Program-made: the position numbers and the translations under genes
Shown here: one piece after another, positions 1 through 7,989 of the stretch
Numbering within the stretch: the stretch's first letter is position 1
How the letters are laid out: each line of letters starts with the position of its first letter
Assembly (NCBI RefSeq): GCF_018623055.1
Contig: NZ_CP076019.1
Span: 620,001-684,000 of the forward strand
Reading direction: 5' to 3'
Length of the DNA: 64,000 nucleotides
From: Halorubrum sp. 2020YC2
GTDB taxonomy: Archaea; Halobacteriota; Halobacteria; Halobacteriales; Haloferacaceae
Notes under the pieces: generated by a model
What the model was told of the DNA's origin: nothing
The model's input: the letters and a program-made list of their open reading frames with translations, nothing else
Database searches by the model: none

Positions 1-245
1 TCGGGTTCAAGGCAGAGACGTCGGGCGACGACGCGGCGATGGTCGCGGAGGCCGAGCGCATCCGCGACCGCGTGGGGCTGTCGTTCGTCGTCGCGAACGA
101 CGCGAGCGTGATGGGCGACGACGAGACGCGGGTCCTCATCGTGGGCGAGGACGGGACGGAGCCGGAGGAGGTCGCCGGCTCGAAGGGCGCGGTCGCCGGC
201 CGGATCGCCGACCGACTCGCGGCGGCGCTCGACGCGTCGGCGTGA
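1..245 (+). CDS. coaBC: CoaBC C-terminus (partial)
   Basis: This is the last 80 codons of a gene whose start lies outside the window; the frame is open from base 3 to the TGA at 243-245. The peptide opens GFKAETSG, a motif typical of the phosphopantothenoylcysteine synthetase half of CoaBC/Dfp, followed by a helix of the type AEAERIRDRVGLSFVVAND and a C-terminal helix rich in Ala. The family makes 4'-phosphopantetheine for coenzyme A in the cytoplasm. Only the tail is visible, so the decarboxylase half cannot be confirmed. Confidence 0.75.
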   Translation, partial: GFKAETSGDDAAMVAEAERIRDRVGLSFVVANDASVMGDDETRVLIVGEDGTEPEEVAGSKGAVAGRIADRLAAALDASA

Positions 246-382
246 GTCCGACGGGGCGACCCGGCGGCCGGATCGCCCGCCCCCGGCAGGCTCCCCGCGG
301 ATACAAACTGTTTTGAGGCGTTGGAGTAACCACACGGGTAGAGATACTCATGTACAACGAGACGGTCACGCACGGCTCCGTG

Positions 383-389
383 GGAGGTG
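383..389 (+). promoter_or_regulatory. Ribosome binding site deciding the mnhE start
   Basis: GGAGGTG lies 6 nt upstream of the GTG at 396. An alternative in-frame GTG at 387 overlaps this site and would leave no Shine-Dalgarno sequence, so 396 is preferred. The gap 246-382 upstream holds no gene and no clear TATA box that I can identify with confidence. Confidence 0.6.
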
Positions 390-395
390 TGGTGG

Positions 396-1724
396 GTGGC
401 TGACGCCGACCCGCCGCCCGGCGACGGGACCGCCGCCCGTGCCGACTCGGTCGACTCCGCCGAGTCGACCGACCCGGCCGACTCCGAATCCGCGTCGACG
501 GACGACGCGGCGGTCGGGGCGGTCATCGTTCCCGTCGAGCCGACCTCCACGCTCCGGTCGACGATCGCGCACGTCGCAGAAGCCGCCGCGGCCGAGGGGG
601 CTCCGGCGATCCACCTCGTCGAGATCGCCTCGTGGCGGGACGGCGACCCGGAAAGCGACGAGCGGGCCGCCGCGGCCGACCGCGTGCTCGAACGCGCTGC
701 GGCGTGGGCGACCGCCGACCTCGACGACTCCGAGGCGCCCGGCGCCGCGGACGTCGAGGTCGTTACTGCGGTGATCGGCGCCGACGACTACCTGTTCGGC
801 GCCGACGACTACGTCCGGGTGCTGGCCGAGTACGCGGAGGCCAACGCCGCCGACCGCGTCGTGCTCGACCCCGAGTACACCCCGGTCGGCAACACGACGC
901 TGCTCCAGCCGCTGGAGTTCGCGCTCTCGAACACGTCGCTGTCGGTCGAGACCGCGCCGGTCGACCGACCGACGCGCCGCGAGCGGTTCCGGACCGAGGC
1001 GACAACCGGCCGGTTCGTGGCCCTTTTCGGCCTCTCGCTCGCTTTCTACCTCCTGTTGGGCGACCCGACCTACTGGTTTGACCTCGTGACGGGGGTCGCG
1101 ACCGCCGCGGTCGTGTCGATCACCCTCTCGCGGGTGAGCCTCGACTCGACGCCGGCGATCCCGCGCACCCCGATGCGAATTCTCCGCGGGCTGGTGTACG
1201 TCCCGGTGCTCCTCTACGAAATCGTGAAGGCGAACCTCGTGGTCGCCCGCGTCATCCTCGATCCGCGGCTCCCGATAGAGCCGACGATGAACCGGATGCG
1301 CGTGATCGTCGGGAGCGGGCTCCCGCTGATGACGCTGGCGAACTCGATCACGCTGACGCCCGGAACGTTGACCGTCCGCGCCCGCGACAGCGACCTGTAC
1401 GTTCACTCGCTCGTCCCGTGGGCCCGCGAGGGGCTGTTCGACGGCTCCTTGGAGCGGTGGACCCGGTTCGTCTACTACGGGCGCCGCTCGGCGCGCCTGC
1501 CGACTCCCCGCGAGCGCGACGACGTCGCGATCCTTCAGGGCGACGACGCGACAGAGGAACTACCGATCGCCGCCGCCGACGGCGGCGCGGTCGGCGCGAG
1601 CGACGCGACCGCCGAGGCCGCCGAGACCGATGAGGCCGACGCGAGCGATGCGACCGCCGCGGCTGACGCGAGCGACGAGTCCGACGGCACCGACGGCGAT
1701 GCCGACGAGGTGACCGACCGATGA
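396..1724 (+). CDS. mnhE: Mrp/Mnh antiporter subunit E with N-terminal UspA-like domain
   Basis: First gene of the nine-gene antiporter operon, 442 aa from the GTG at 396. Residues 1-45 are acidic. About 46-185 look like a UspA-type alpha/beta domain (VGAVIVPVEPTSTLRSTIAH, later DRVVLDPEYTPVG). From about 204 come membrane segments and the conserved MnhE core (YVPVLLYEIVKANLVVARVI, then LANSITLTPGTLTV). The last about 60 residues are an acidic Ala/Asp/Glu tail. MnhE alone is usually about 160 aa, so the N-terminal domain is an addition. MnhE is a structural membrane subunit of the complex that exchanges cytoplasmic Na+ for protons. The stop overlaps the mnhF start (ATGA). Confidence 0.88.
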   Translation: MADADPPPGDGTAARADSVDSAESTDPADSESASTDDAAVGAVIVPVEPTSTLRSTIAHVAEAAAAEGAPAIHLVEIASWRDGDPESDERAAAADRVLERAAAWATADLDDSEAPGAADVEVVTAVIGADDYLFGADDYVRVLAEYAEANAADRVVLDPEYTPVGNTTLLQPLEFALSNTSLSVETAPVDRPTRRERFRTEATTGRFVALFGLSLAFYLLLGDPTYWFDLVTGVATAAVVSITLSRVSLDSTPAIPRTPMRILRGLVYVPVLLYEIVKANLVVARVILDPRLPIEPTMNRMRVIVGSGLPLMTLANSITLTPGTLTVRARDSDLYVHSLVPWAREGLFDGSLERWTRFVYYGRRSARLPTPRERDDVAILQGDDATEELPIAAADGGAVGASDATAEAAETDEADASDATAAADASDESDGTDGDADEVTDR

Positions 1725-2026
1725 GCCTCGTGGACGCCCCGCTCGCGGCCGGCTACACCCTCGGTGACTTCCTGCTCGTCGCGGCCGCCGGCTTCGCCGT
1801 CCTCGCGGTCGGCATGCTCTACCGCGCGGTGGTCGGGCCGACGATGCAAGACCGGGTGCTGGCGGTGAACGTCCTCGGGACGAACACCGTCGTCATCCTC
1901 GCCATCCTCGGGGCGGCGCTCGGGGAGCCGACGTTCCTCGACATCGCCCTGGTGTACGCGCTGCTCAACTTCCTGATGGCCATCGCCATCTCGAAGTTCA
2001 CCGTCGAGCGGGGTGGTGTGCTGTGA
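1721..2026 (+). CDS. mnhF: Mrp/Mnh antiporter subunit F
   Basis: 101 aa, three predicted membrane helices. The MnhF signature is visible: RAVVGPTMQDRVLAVNVLGT, then ALVYALLNFLMAIAISKF. It overlaps mnhE by 4 nt (ATGA) and mnhG by 4 nt (GTGA), so it is translationally coupled. Small integral subunit of the antiporter; length is normal for the family. Confidence 0.92.
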   Translation: MSLVDAPLAAGYTLGDFLLVAAAGFAVLAVGMLYRAVVGPTMQDRVLAVNVLGTNTVVILAILGAALGEPTFLDIALVYALLNFLMAIAISKFTVERGGVL

Positions 2027-2355
2027 CCGCCGCCGCGCTGGAGACGGCCCGCGTCTGGCTCGTCGTCGCGCTCACGCTACTCGGGCTGTTCTTCTCGTTC
2101 GTCTCGATGACGGGCGTGCTCCGCCTGCCCGACCTGTACTCGCGGGCGCACACCGCCTCTCAGGCCGACACGCTGGGCGCCGGGTTCGGGCTGGCGGCCG
2201 TCGCGCTCACCGTCGGGCTGGCCGGGGCCGGGTTCAAGTCGGTCCTGCTGCTGTTTTTCATCTTCGTGACGAACCCGACCGCGGCCCACGCCATCGCCCG
2301 GGCCGCCTTCGAGGAGGGAATCGTGCCGTGGACCGACGGGGATGAGCGCCGATGA
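2023..2355 (+). CDS. mnhG: Mrp/Mnh antiporter subunit G
   Basis: 110 aa from the GTG at 2023, overlapping the mnhF stop as GTGA. The family motif GVLRLPDLYSRAHTASQADT is present at about residues 31-50, between membrane helices, followed by LLLFFIFVTNPTAAHAIARA. Small membrane subunit of the antiporter. The next gene starts at 2352, overlapping the stop (ATGA). Confidence 0.92.
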   Translation: MTAAALETARVWLVVALTLLGLFFSFVSMTGVLRLPDLYSRAHTASQADTLGAGFGLAAVALTVGLAGAGFKSVLLLFFIFVTNPTAAHAIARAAFEEGIVPWTDGDERR

Positions 2356-2942
2356 CGGGCGCGCTCGCGGCCGCCGCTCCCCCCGGGGCGCCGGTCGTCG
2401 CGCAGGTGACGGCCGTCGAGGCGAGCCTGTTCGTCTTCGTGGTGTTGACCGCGCTGTTCACCGCGCTGGCGCGCGACGTGCTCGCGGCGGTGATCATCTT
2501 CGGCGCCTACAGCCTCGGGATGGCCGCGCTGTACACGTTCTACCGCGCGCCCGACGTCGCGATGACCGAGGCGGCCATCTCCGCCGGCGTGACGACCGTA
2601 CTGTTGCTGCTCACGCTGGCGAAGACGACCCGGGCCGACCACGAGGCGGCCTTCGAGTCGGTGAACCTGCCCGCGGCGGGCGCGGCGGGGCTGCTGTTCG
2701 GCGGGCTGCTGCTCACGATGGGCGACATCCCGGCGGTCGGGTCCGAGGACGCGCCGATCTGGTCGAACCCGGACGTGAGCCAGTGGTACATCGCGGAGAC
2801 GTACGCGGAGACGGGCGTCGAGAACGCGGTGATGGCCGTGCTGGCGGCGTTCCGCGGGTTCGACACCTTCGGAGAAGCGGTCGTCGTCTTCGCGGCCGGG
2901 ATCGCCGCCCTCATCGTCCTCCACCGGGAGGTGTTCGCATGA
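2352..2942 (+). CDS. DUF4040 / MrpA C-terminal-like (MbhD-type) antiporter subunit
   Basis: 196 aa membrane protein. Residues about 20-95 match the MrpA C-terminal/MbhD domain (DUF4040): ALFTALARDVLAAVIIFGAY, then YTFYRAPDVAMTEAAISAGV. In bacterial Mrp this domain is part of the large MrpA protein; in archaeal complexes it is a separate gene, as here. The second half, with a periplasmic-type loop (EDAPIWSNPDVSQWY), resembles the MbhE-like part of MrpA. It sits between mnhG and mnhB, overlapping both by 4 nt. Confidence 0.85.
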   Translation: MTGALAAAAPPGAPVVAQVTAVEASLFVFVVLTALFTALARDVLAAVIIFGAYSLGMAALYTFYRAPDVAMTEAAISAGVTTVLLLLTLAKTTRADHEAAFESVNLPAAGAAGLLFGGLLLTMGDIPAVGSEDAPIWSNPDVSQWYIAETYAETGVENAVMAVLAAFRGFDTFGEAVVVFAAGIAALIVLHREVFA

Positions 2943-3673
2943 GCGGCTCCGACGCCGACCTCGACCCCGGCGCCGACCCCGACTCCGACGCCGATCCCGA
3001 ACCCGCCGCCCCCGGTTCCGGCGGGGGGTTCGGTCGCGACCGGCCGCCGCGAAGCGACGGTCGCCTCGACTCGGACAGCCGGCAGGGCACCCCGTACACG
3101 GAGAGTCAGGTGATCATGCCGACGGTGAAGATCGTCGCCCCGTTCGCGTTCACCTACGGGCTGTTCGTCACCTTCCACGGCGGCGGCTCGCCCGGCGGCG
3201 GGTTCCAGGGCGGCGCGATCGTGGCCGCGGTCGTGTTCATGATCGCGTTCGCGTTCGGCATCGAGGCCACCCGCGAGTGGCTCGCGAACACCGTTATCGT
3301 CGCGCTCGCCGTCGGCGGCACGCTCGTGTTCGCCGGCATCGGACTCGTCCCGGTCGCGCTCGGCGGCGCGTTCCTCCAGTACGAACTGCTTCCGATCCCG
3401 GACCCCGTCAAGTACGGGATGGAGGGCGTCGAGATCCTCGGGATCGGCACCATCGTCGCCGGCGTGCTCATGGGGCTGTTCTTCGTCCTCGCGAACGGCT
3501 TCAGCGACGCGGGCGGGTTCGCCGCCGCGGGCGCCTTCGACGACGAGGTCGGCGGCGACGCCGACGCGACCGACGACGGCGACGAACCCGACTCGGCCGA
3601 CGCCGAGGCGACGGGCGACCGGTCGGACTCGGACGCCCCGGGACCGGCCGCGACCGACGGGGGTGAGCGGTGA
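2939..3673 (+). CDS. mnhB: Mrp/Mnh antiporter subunit B
   Basis: 244 aa starting at ATG 2939, which overlaps the previous stop (ATGA); the longer open frame upstream is out of frame with the DUF4040 gene and is not used. Residues 1-55 are an acidic, repetitive, disordered Asp/Pro tract. The MnhB core follows: PFAFTYGLFVTFHGGGSPGG, GGFQGGAIVAAVVFM, then four membrane helices. The last about 45 residues form another acidic tail. The HGGGSPGGGFQGG motif is diagnostic for MnhB. Confidence 0.92.
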   Translation: MSGSDADLDPGADPDSDADPEPAAPGSGGGFGRDRPPRSDGRLDSDSRQGTPYTESQVIMPTVKIVAPFAFTYGLFVTFHGGGSPGGGFQGGAIVAAVVFMIAFAFGIEATREWLANTVIVALAVGGTLVFAGIGLVPVALGGAFLQYELLPIPDPVKYGMEGVEILGIGTIVAGVLMGLFFVLANGFSDAGGFAAAGAFDDEVGGDADATDDGDEPDSADAEATGDRSDSDAPGPAATDGGER

Positions 3674-4194
3674 TGTTCGCGCTCGCGTCGACCGGCGGCG
3701 CCGTCGAAATCCTCGCGACCAGACACGCCTACGTCGCGTTCGCGCTGCTGCTCTGTATCGGGCTCTACATGATGATAGCGAACCCCAACCTCGTGAAGAA
3801 GATCATCGGACTCAACCTGTTCCAGACGGCGATATTCCTGCTGTTCATCGCCTCCGCGTACGTCGACGGCGGATCGATTCCGATCGTTCCGACCGGCGGC
3901 CCGGAGGGGGGACTCTACGTGAGTCCGCTGCCGCACGTGCTCGTGCTCACCGCCATCGTCGTCGGCGTGAGCCTCACCGCGGTCGCGCTCGCGCTGTGCA
4001 TCCGGATCTACGACGAGTACGGTACGCTCCGGACCGACACGCTCCGCCAACTGCTCCGCGACGAGGGGTCGATCCCGTCGCCACGCTCGGCGGAGGCGCC
4101 GCGCGCGTCGGGGGAGCCGTCTCCCTCGTCCGCGGCGCCAGCGCCCGGCGAGACGGGCGACGACCCCGCGGACGGAGGTGGGGCCGATGACTGA
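3673..4194 (+). CDS. mnhC: Mrp/Mnh antiporter subunit C (NuoK-like)
   Basis: 173 aa from ATG 3673; a GTG at 3670 directly before it is also possible. Three membrane helices with the NuoK/MnhC signature (LLLCIGLYMMIANPNLVKKI, GLNLFQTAIFLLFI, then PHVLVLTAIVVGVSLTAVAL). The C-terminal 35 residues are low-complexity Ser/Pro/Ala/Asp. NuoK-type subunits carry membrane-embedded acidic residues for proton translocation. The gene overlaps mnhB (TGATG) and the next gene by 8 nt. Confidence 0.9.
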   Translation: MFALASTGGAVEILATRHAYVAFALLLCIGLYMMIANPNLVKKIIGLNLFQTAIFLLFIASAYVDGGSIPIVPTGGPEGGLYVSPLPHVLVLTAIVVGVSLTAVALALCIRIYDEYGTLRTDTLRQLLRDEGSIPSPRSAEAPRASGEPSPSSAAPAPGETGDDPADGGGADD

Positions 4195-5863
4195 CGTCCT
4201 CCTGCCGCTCGCGGTCGTCGTCCCCATCGTCGCGGCGACGCTGCCGCTGGCGCTCGGCCTCCGGTACGACCGCGTCGGCTGGCCGGTCGCGGCGGTCGGG
4301 ACGACTGCCACGGCCGGAATCGCGGCCGCGATCGCGGTCGTGACGGTGATAGACGGGCCGTTCAGGCACGCGCTCGGCGGGTTCCTCCCACCGATCGGGA
4401 TCGAACTCGTGGCCGACCGGCTGTCGGTGGCGGTGCTGCTGCTCGTGGCCGCGGTCTCGGTCGCGACGCTCGCGTTCGCGCGGGTCGCCGGTCCGCGGGG
4501 GAACCCGTTCTACAGCGCGTACCTCCTGCTGGTCGGCGGCCTCGTCGGGATGGTGCTCACCGGCGACCTGTTCAACCTGTTCGTGTTCTTAGAGATCACG
4601 GGGCTGACGACGTACGCGCTCATCGCTTCGGACCGCTCGGGGGCGAGCGCGTACGCCTCGCTCAAGTACCTCGTCGTCGGGACCGTCGGCGCCTCGCTGT
4701 ACCTGCTCGGCGTCGGCTACGCCTTCCTCGCGACGGGGACGCTGAACATGGTCGCCGTCCAAGAGCAGATCGTCTCGCAGGCGGGCTACGGCGACCCGCT
4801 CGTCCGCGCGAGCTACGCGTTCATCGTGACCGGGCTGGCGCTGAAGATCGCCATCTTCCCGGTCCACTCGTGGCAGCCGGACGCCTACCAGCGCGCGCCG
4901 GACTCGGTCACGACCATCGTCGCGGCCCTGGTATCGACCGCGAGCGCGTACGCGCTGATCCGCGTGACTTACACCGTGTTCACGGTTGACTTCCTCGCCG
5001 CGAACGAGGGGATCGCGACCGCGCTGCTCGTCGTCTCGACCGTCTCGATCGTCGCCGGCTCCGCGCTCGCCGCGATGCAGTCGAACCTCAAGCGGATGTT
5101 CGCGTACTCGTCGGTCGCGCAGTTCGGGATGATCGGCGCGGCTGTCGCGCTCGCGAACGAGACGGCGCTGCTCGGCGGGATCGTCCACTTGGTCGGCCAC
5201 GGGATCATGAAGTTCGGTCTGTTCCTCGGCATCGGGCTGCTCGCGCTCGGCTACGGCAGCCGTCAGATCGGGGACCTCGCGAGCGTCGCCCGCGCGGCCC
5301 CGTACACGTCCGGCGCGCTCGCGGTCCTCGGACTCGGCCTCGTCGGGATTCCGCCCTCGATCGGCTTCCTCGGCAAGTGGTACATCGGGGTCGGCGCGGT
5401 CGACGCCGGACTCGCCGGCGGGGGCGCGGTCGGCATCGCGGTCGCGGCGGCGATATTCGTCAGCACGCTGTTCACGCTGTCGTACGTCGCGCGGCTGTTA
5501 GAGCGGTTCTACTTCGCCGGCGCCGGGCTTCCCGGCGACCACGGCGACGACGCCGCGGGAGGCGGGGACGCCTCCGCCGACGCGGCGACCGACGGTGGCC
5601 GCGCAGGCGACGACGCGGCGACCGACGGTGGCCGCGCAGGCGACGACGCGGCGACCGACGGGCGGGGGCCCCCCGCGACGACCGCGGAGGGCCTTCCCGC
5701 GCCCGTCAAGGGCGCCCCGCGGTCGTCGCTCGTCCCCGACCGGGTGCCGACGGCGCCGCTGCTCGCGCTCGGGCTGGCGGCGCTCGCGACGGTCGCGCTC
5801 GGCTTCGGCGGCTTCGCGCTCGCGGAGTGGTTCGACCCGTTCCTCACGGAGGCGTTCGCATGA
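4187..5863 (+). CDS. mnhD: Mrp/Mnh antiporter subunit D, first paralogue
   Basis: 558 aa. Start ATG 4187 chosen because GGAGGTG lies at 4174-4180. NuoL/M/N-type channel protein with about 14 membrane helices. The TM5 glutamate is in LFVFLEITGLTTYAL and the TM7 lysine and histidine are in LALKIAIFPVHSWQPDA. The position that is usually a TM8 lysine reads AALVSTASAYALIR, so that lysine is absent. Residues about 448-515 are a hydrophilic insert with two and a half copies of an 11-residue repeat (AATDGGRAGDD). Likely a proton or Na+ channel of the antiporter. Confidence 0.9.
   Translation: MTDVLLPLAVVVPIVAATLPLALGLRYDRVGWPVAAVGTTATAGIAAAIAVVTVIDGPFRHALGGFLPPIGIELVADRLSVAVLLLVAAVSVATLAFARVAGPRGNPFYSAYLLLVGGLVGMVLTGDLFNLFVFLEITGLTTYALIASDRSGASAYASLKYLVVGTVGASLYLLGVGYAFLATGTLNMVAVQEQIVSQAGYGDPLVRASYAFIVTGLALKIAIFPVHSWQPDAYQRAPDSVTTIVAALVSTASAYALIRVTYTVFTVDFLAANEGIATALLVVSTVSIVAGSALAAMQSNLKRMFAYSSVAQFGMIGAAVALANETALLGGIVHLVGHGIMKFGLFLGIGLLALGYGSRQIGDLASVARAAPYTSGALAVLGLGLVGIPPSIGFLGKWYIGVGAVDAGLAGGGAVGIAVAAAIFVSTLFTLSYVARLLERFYFAGAGLPGDHGDDAAGGGDASADAATDGGRAGDDAATDGGRAGDDAATDGRGPPATTAEGLPAPVKGAPRSSLVPDRVPTAPLLALGLAALATVALGFGGFALAEWFDPFLTEAFA
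5582..5661 (+). repeat. 33-bp tandem repeat inside mnhD (2.4 units)
   Basis: Units at 5582-5614 and 5615-5647 are identical (33 bp, encoding AATDGGRAGDD), followed by 14 bases of a third unit at 5648-5661. A further copy with only two base differences occurs 1.7 kb away inside the next paralogue at 7306-7338. All copies fall in cytoplasmic-type hydrophilic inserts and keep the reading frame. Confidence 0.9.
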
Positions 5864-7989
5864 TAGAAGCTACACCCGACATACGTCCCCTACTGGCGGT
5901 TCTCGTCTCGTTCGTCGCGGCGTTTTTCATCGTCGCGTCGCACCGCTCGCCGAACGTCCGAGAGGGGTGGACGCTCGTCGCGTCGCTCGCGAAGTTTGGC
6001 GTCGTCGCGTCGATGCTCCCGGCGGTCCTCGACGGCGCGGTGTTCGAGTGGTCGGCCGGGGCGTTCCTCCCCGGGGTCGGCGCGCCGATCGAGTTCGCGC
6101 TCCGCGCGGACGCGCTCGGCATGCTGTTCGCGTTCCTCGCGAGCGGGCTGTGGATCGTCACATCGTTCTACAGCATCGGCTACATGCGCGGGTTAGACGA
6201 GCCGAACCAGACCCGGTACTTCGCGGCGTTCGCGGTGTCGCTCGCGGCGACGATGGGGATCGCGTTCGCGGGCAACCTCGTGACGATCTTCGTCTTCTAC
6301 GAGATCCTGTCGATCGCGACGTACCCCCTCGTCGCGCACGACGAGACGGCCGAGGCGCGCTCGGCCGGCCGCAAGTACCTCGCGTACACGATGTTCGGCG
6401 GGGGCGTGCTCGTCCTCGCCGGCACAGCGCTCGTCTACCTGCTCGCCGGCTCCGTCGACTTCACCGCGGGCGGCATCGCGGAGCTCGCGAACGCCGACCC
6501 CGGGCTGGCGATGCTCGCCTTCTTCCTGCTCGCGATCGGGTTCGGCGTGAAGGCCGGGATCATGCCGCTCCACCAGTGGCTCCCCGAGGCGATGGTGGCG
6601 CCGACGCCGGTCTCCGGGCTGCTCCACGCGGTCGCGGTCGTCAAGTCCGGCGCGTTCGGCGTCTCGCGGGTCGTCTTAGACGTGTTCGGTCCCGAACTCG
6701 TCTTCGACCTCTCGCTACCGCTCGGGTTCTCCGCCGGCCTCGTCCTCTCGACCGTCGGGGCGATCACGCTCACCGCGGCCTCCCTCATCGCCCTCCGAAA
6801 GGACCACTTGAAGCGCCGACTCGCCTACTCGACGATCAGCCAGCTGAGCTACATCATCCTCGGGCTGGGGCTGTTCGGTTGGTACGGGCTGGTGGGCGCG
6901 CTCTTACACATCCCGGCGCACGCGTTCATGAAGCTCACCCTGTTCTTCTGTGCGGGCAACATCCACGTGTCGACCCACACGGACTACATCTCCCAGATGG
7001 CGGGGATCGGCAAGCGGATGCCCCTGACGATGGGGGCGTTCACGGTCGCCTCGCTGGGGATGGCGGGGATCCCGCTGCTCGCCGGCTTCGTCAGCAAGTA
7101 CTACATGCTGATCGGCGGGGTTCAGATGGGGATGGAGCTCACCCCGATCGCGTACTACCTCGTGGGCGCGCTCCTCCTCTCCGGCGTACTCAACGTCGCC
7201 TACTTCTGGCCGGTTATCTACACCGCCTTCTTCGAGGCGGAGGACGCCCACGACGCGAAGCCGCTCGTCGACTTCCCGCTCGGCGGCGAGTCGCGGTCGA
7301 TCGTGGCGGCGACCGACGGGGGCCGCGCAGGTGACGACGCGGACGACTCTGACGACGATGACGAGGGGGAATCCGCTGACACCGTCGACGACATCGTCGC
7401 GGACGCGGGAGACGCGGACGACTCCTCGTCCGACGCCGACGGCGTCGACGAGTCCGAGATTCCGGACGCCGACCTCGACGACCTCCCGACCGACGAGGAG
7501 GGCGTCGTCCGGCCGGACTTCGCGGCGAGCGAGCGCGACTTCTCGGAGCCGGCCGAGCGCGTCGACACGGGCGACTACGCTGTCGACAAGCGCCCCTCCG
7601 ACGCCGACGTGCCGTTCGGCCCGGGACGCGCCGACGCGGCCGACGAGCGCGCGGGCGACGCCGCCGAGGCCCACGACGACGGCGAACCCGCCGCCGACGC
7701 TCACGACGCTCACGCCGGCGACGACCACGCCGTAGCTGATCACGACGACCACGGGGCCGACGACCACGACGACGGCCACCACGGCGGCCCGCCGGCTGGC
7801 GGCTGGGAGCACGTCGCCGGGCTCGACGCCCTCCGCGGGCGCGAGTCGACGTGGTTCACGCTCGGCCCGATTCTCACCTCGATGACGCTCGCGGTGCTGC
7901 TCGGGGTGATCCCCTACGAGATGGGCTTCCTGGAGCTGATCGAGCTCATCGTCGACACGCGGCTCCCCGAGGAGGTGATGCGCCCGTGA
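5860..7989 (+). CDS. Mrp/Mnh antiporter subunit D, second paralogue, with His/Asp-rich insert
   Basis: 709 aa from ATG 5860 (ATGA overlap with the previous gene). The best conserved NuoM/MnhD-like member of the three: TM5 FVFYEILSIATYPLVAHDE, TM7 GVKAGIMPLHQWLPEAM, TM8 HAVAVVKSGAFGVSR, so glutamate and both lysines are kept. Residues about 468-657 are a very long acidic insert that starts with one TDGGRAGDDA repeat (7306-7338) and ends in a stretch of His-Asp pairs (7669-7790). One last membrane helix follows (ILTSMTLAVLLGVIPYEMGF). Probably the principal ion-translocating subunit. Confidence 0.9.
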   Translation: MIEATPDIRPLLAVLVSFVAAFFIVASHRSPNVREGWTLVASLAKFGVVASMLPAVLDGAVFEWSAGAFLPGVGAPIEFALRADALGMLFAFLASGLWIVTSFYSIGYMRGLDEPNQTRYFAAFAVSLAATMGIAFAGNLVTIFVFYEILSIATYPLVAHDETAEARSAGRKYLAYTMFGGGVLVLAGTALVYLLAGSVDFTAGGIAELANADPGLAMLAFFLLAIGFGVKAGIMPLHQWLPEAMVAPTPVSGLLHAVAVVKSGAFGVSRVVLDVFGPELVFDLSLPLGFSAGLVLSTVGAITLTAASLIALRKDHLKRRLAYSTISQLSYIILGLGLFGWYGLVGALLHIPAHAFMKLTLFFCAGNIHVSTHTDYISQMAGIGKRMPLTMGAFTVASLGMAGIPLLAGFVSKYYMLIGGVQMGMELTPIAYYLVGALLLSGVLNVAYFWPVIYTAFFEAEDAHDAKPLVDFPLGGESRSIVAATDGGRAGDDADDSDDDDEGESADTVDDIVADAGDADDSSSDADGVDESEIPDADLDDLPTDEEGVVRPDFAASERDFSEPAERVDTGDYAVDKRPSDADVPFGPGRADAADERAGDAAEAHDDGEPAADAHDAHAGDDHAVADHDDHGADDHDDGHHGGPPAGGWEHVAGLDALRGRESTWFTLGPILTSMTLAVLLGVIPYEMGFLELIELIVDTRLPEEVMRP
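7306..7338 (+). repeat. Single copy of the 33-bp mnhD repeat
   Basis: 31 of 33 bases match the tandem unit at 5582-5614 in the neighbouring paralogue (differences T to G and C to T). It lies at the start of the hydrophilic insert of the second D subunit. Confidence 0.85.

Noticed and set aside
366-1406. 346-aa minus-strand frame antisense to mnhE, and similar long antisense frames elsewhere (e.g. 7914-9500, 57203-58999)
   Set aside because: They are Arg/Gly/Asp-rich shadows produced by the GC-rich codon pattern of the real genes on the other strand and resemble no protein family.
5582-5661. CRISPR-like array
   Set aside because: The direct repeats are contiguous, without spacers, and code for an in-frame peptide repeat.
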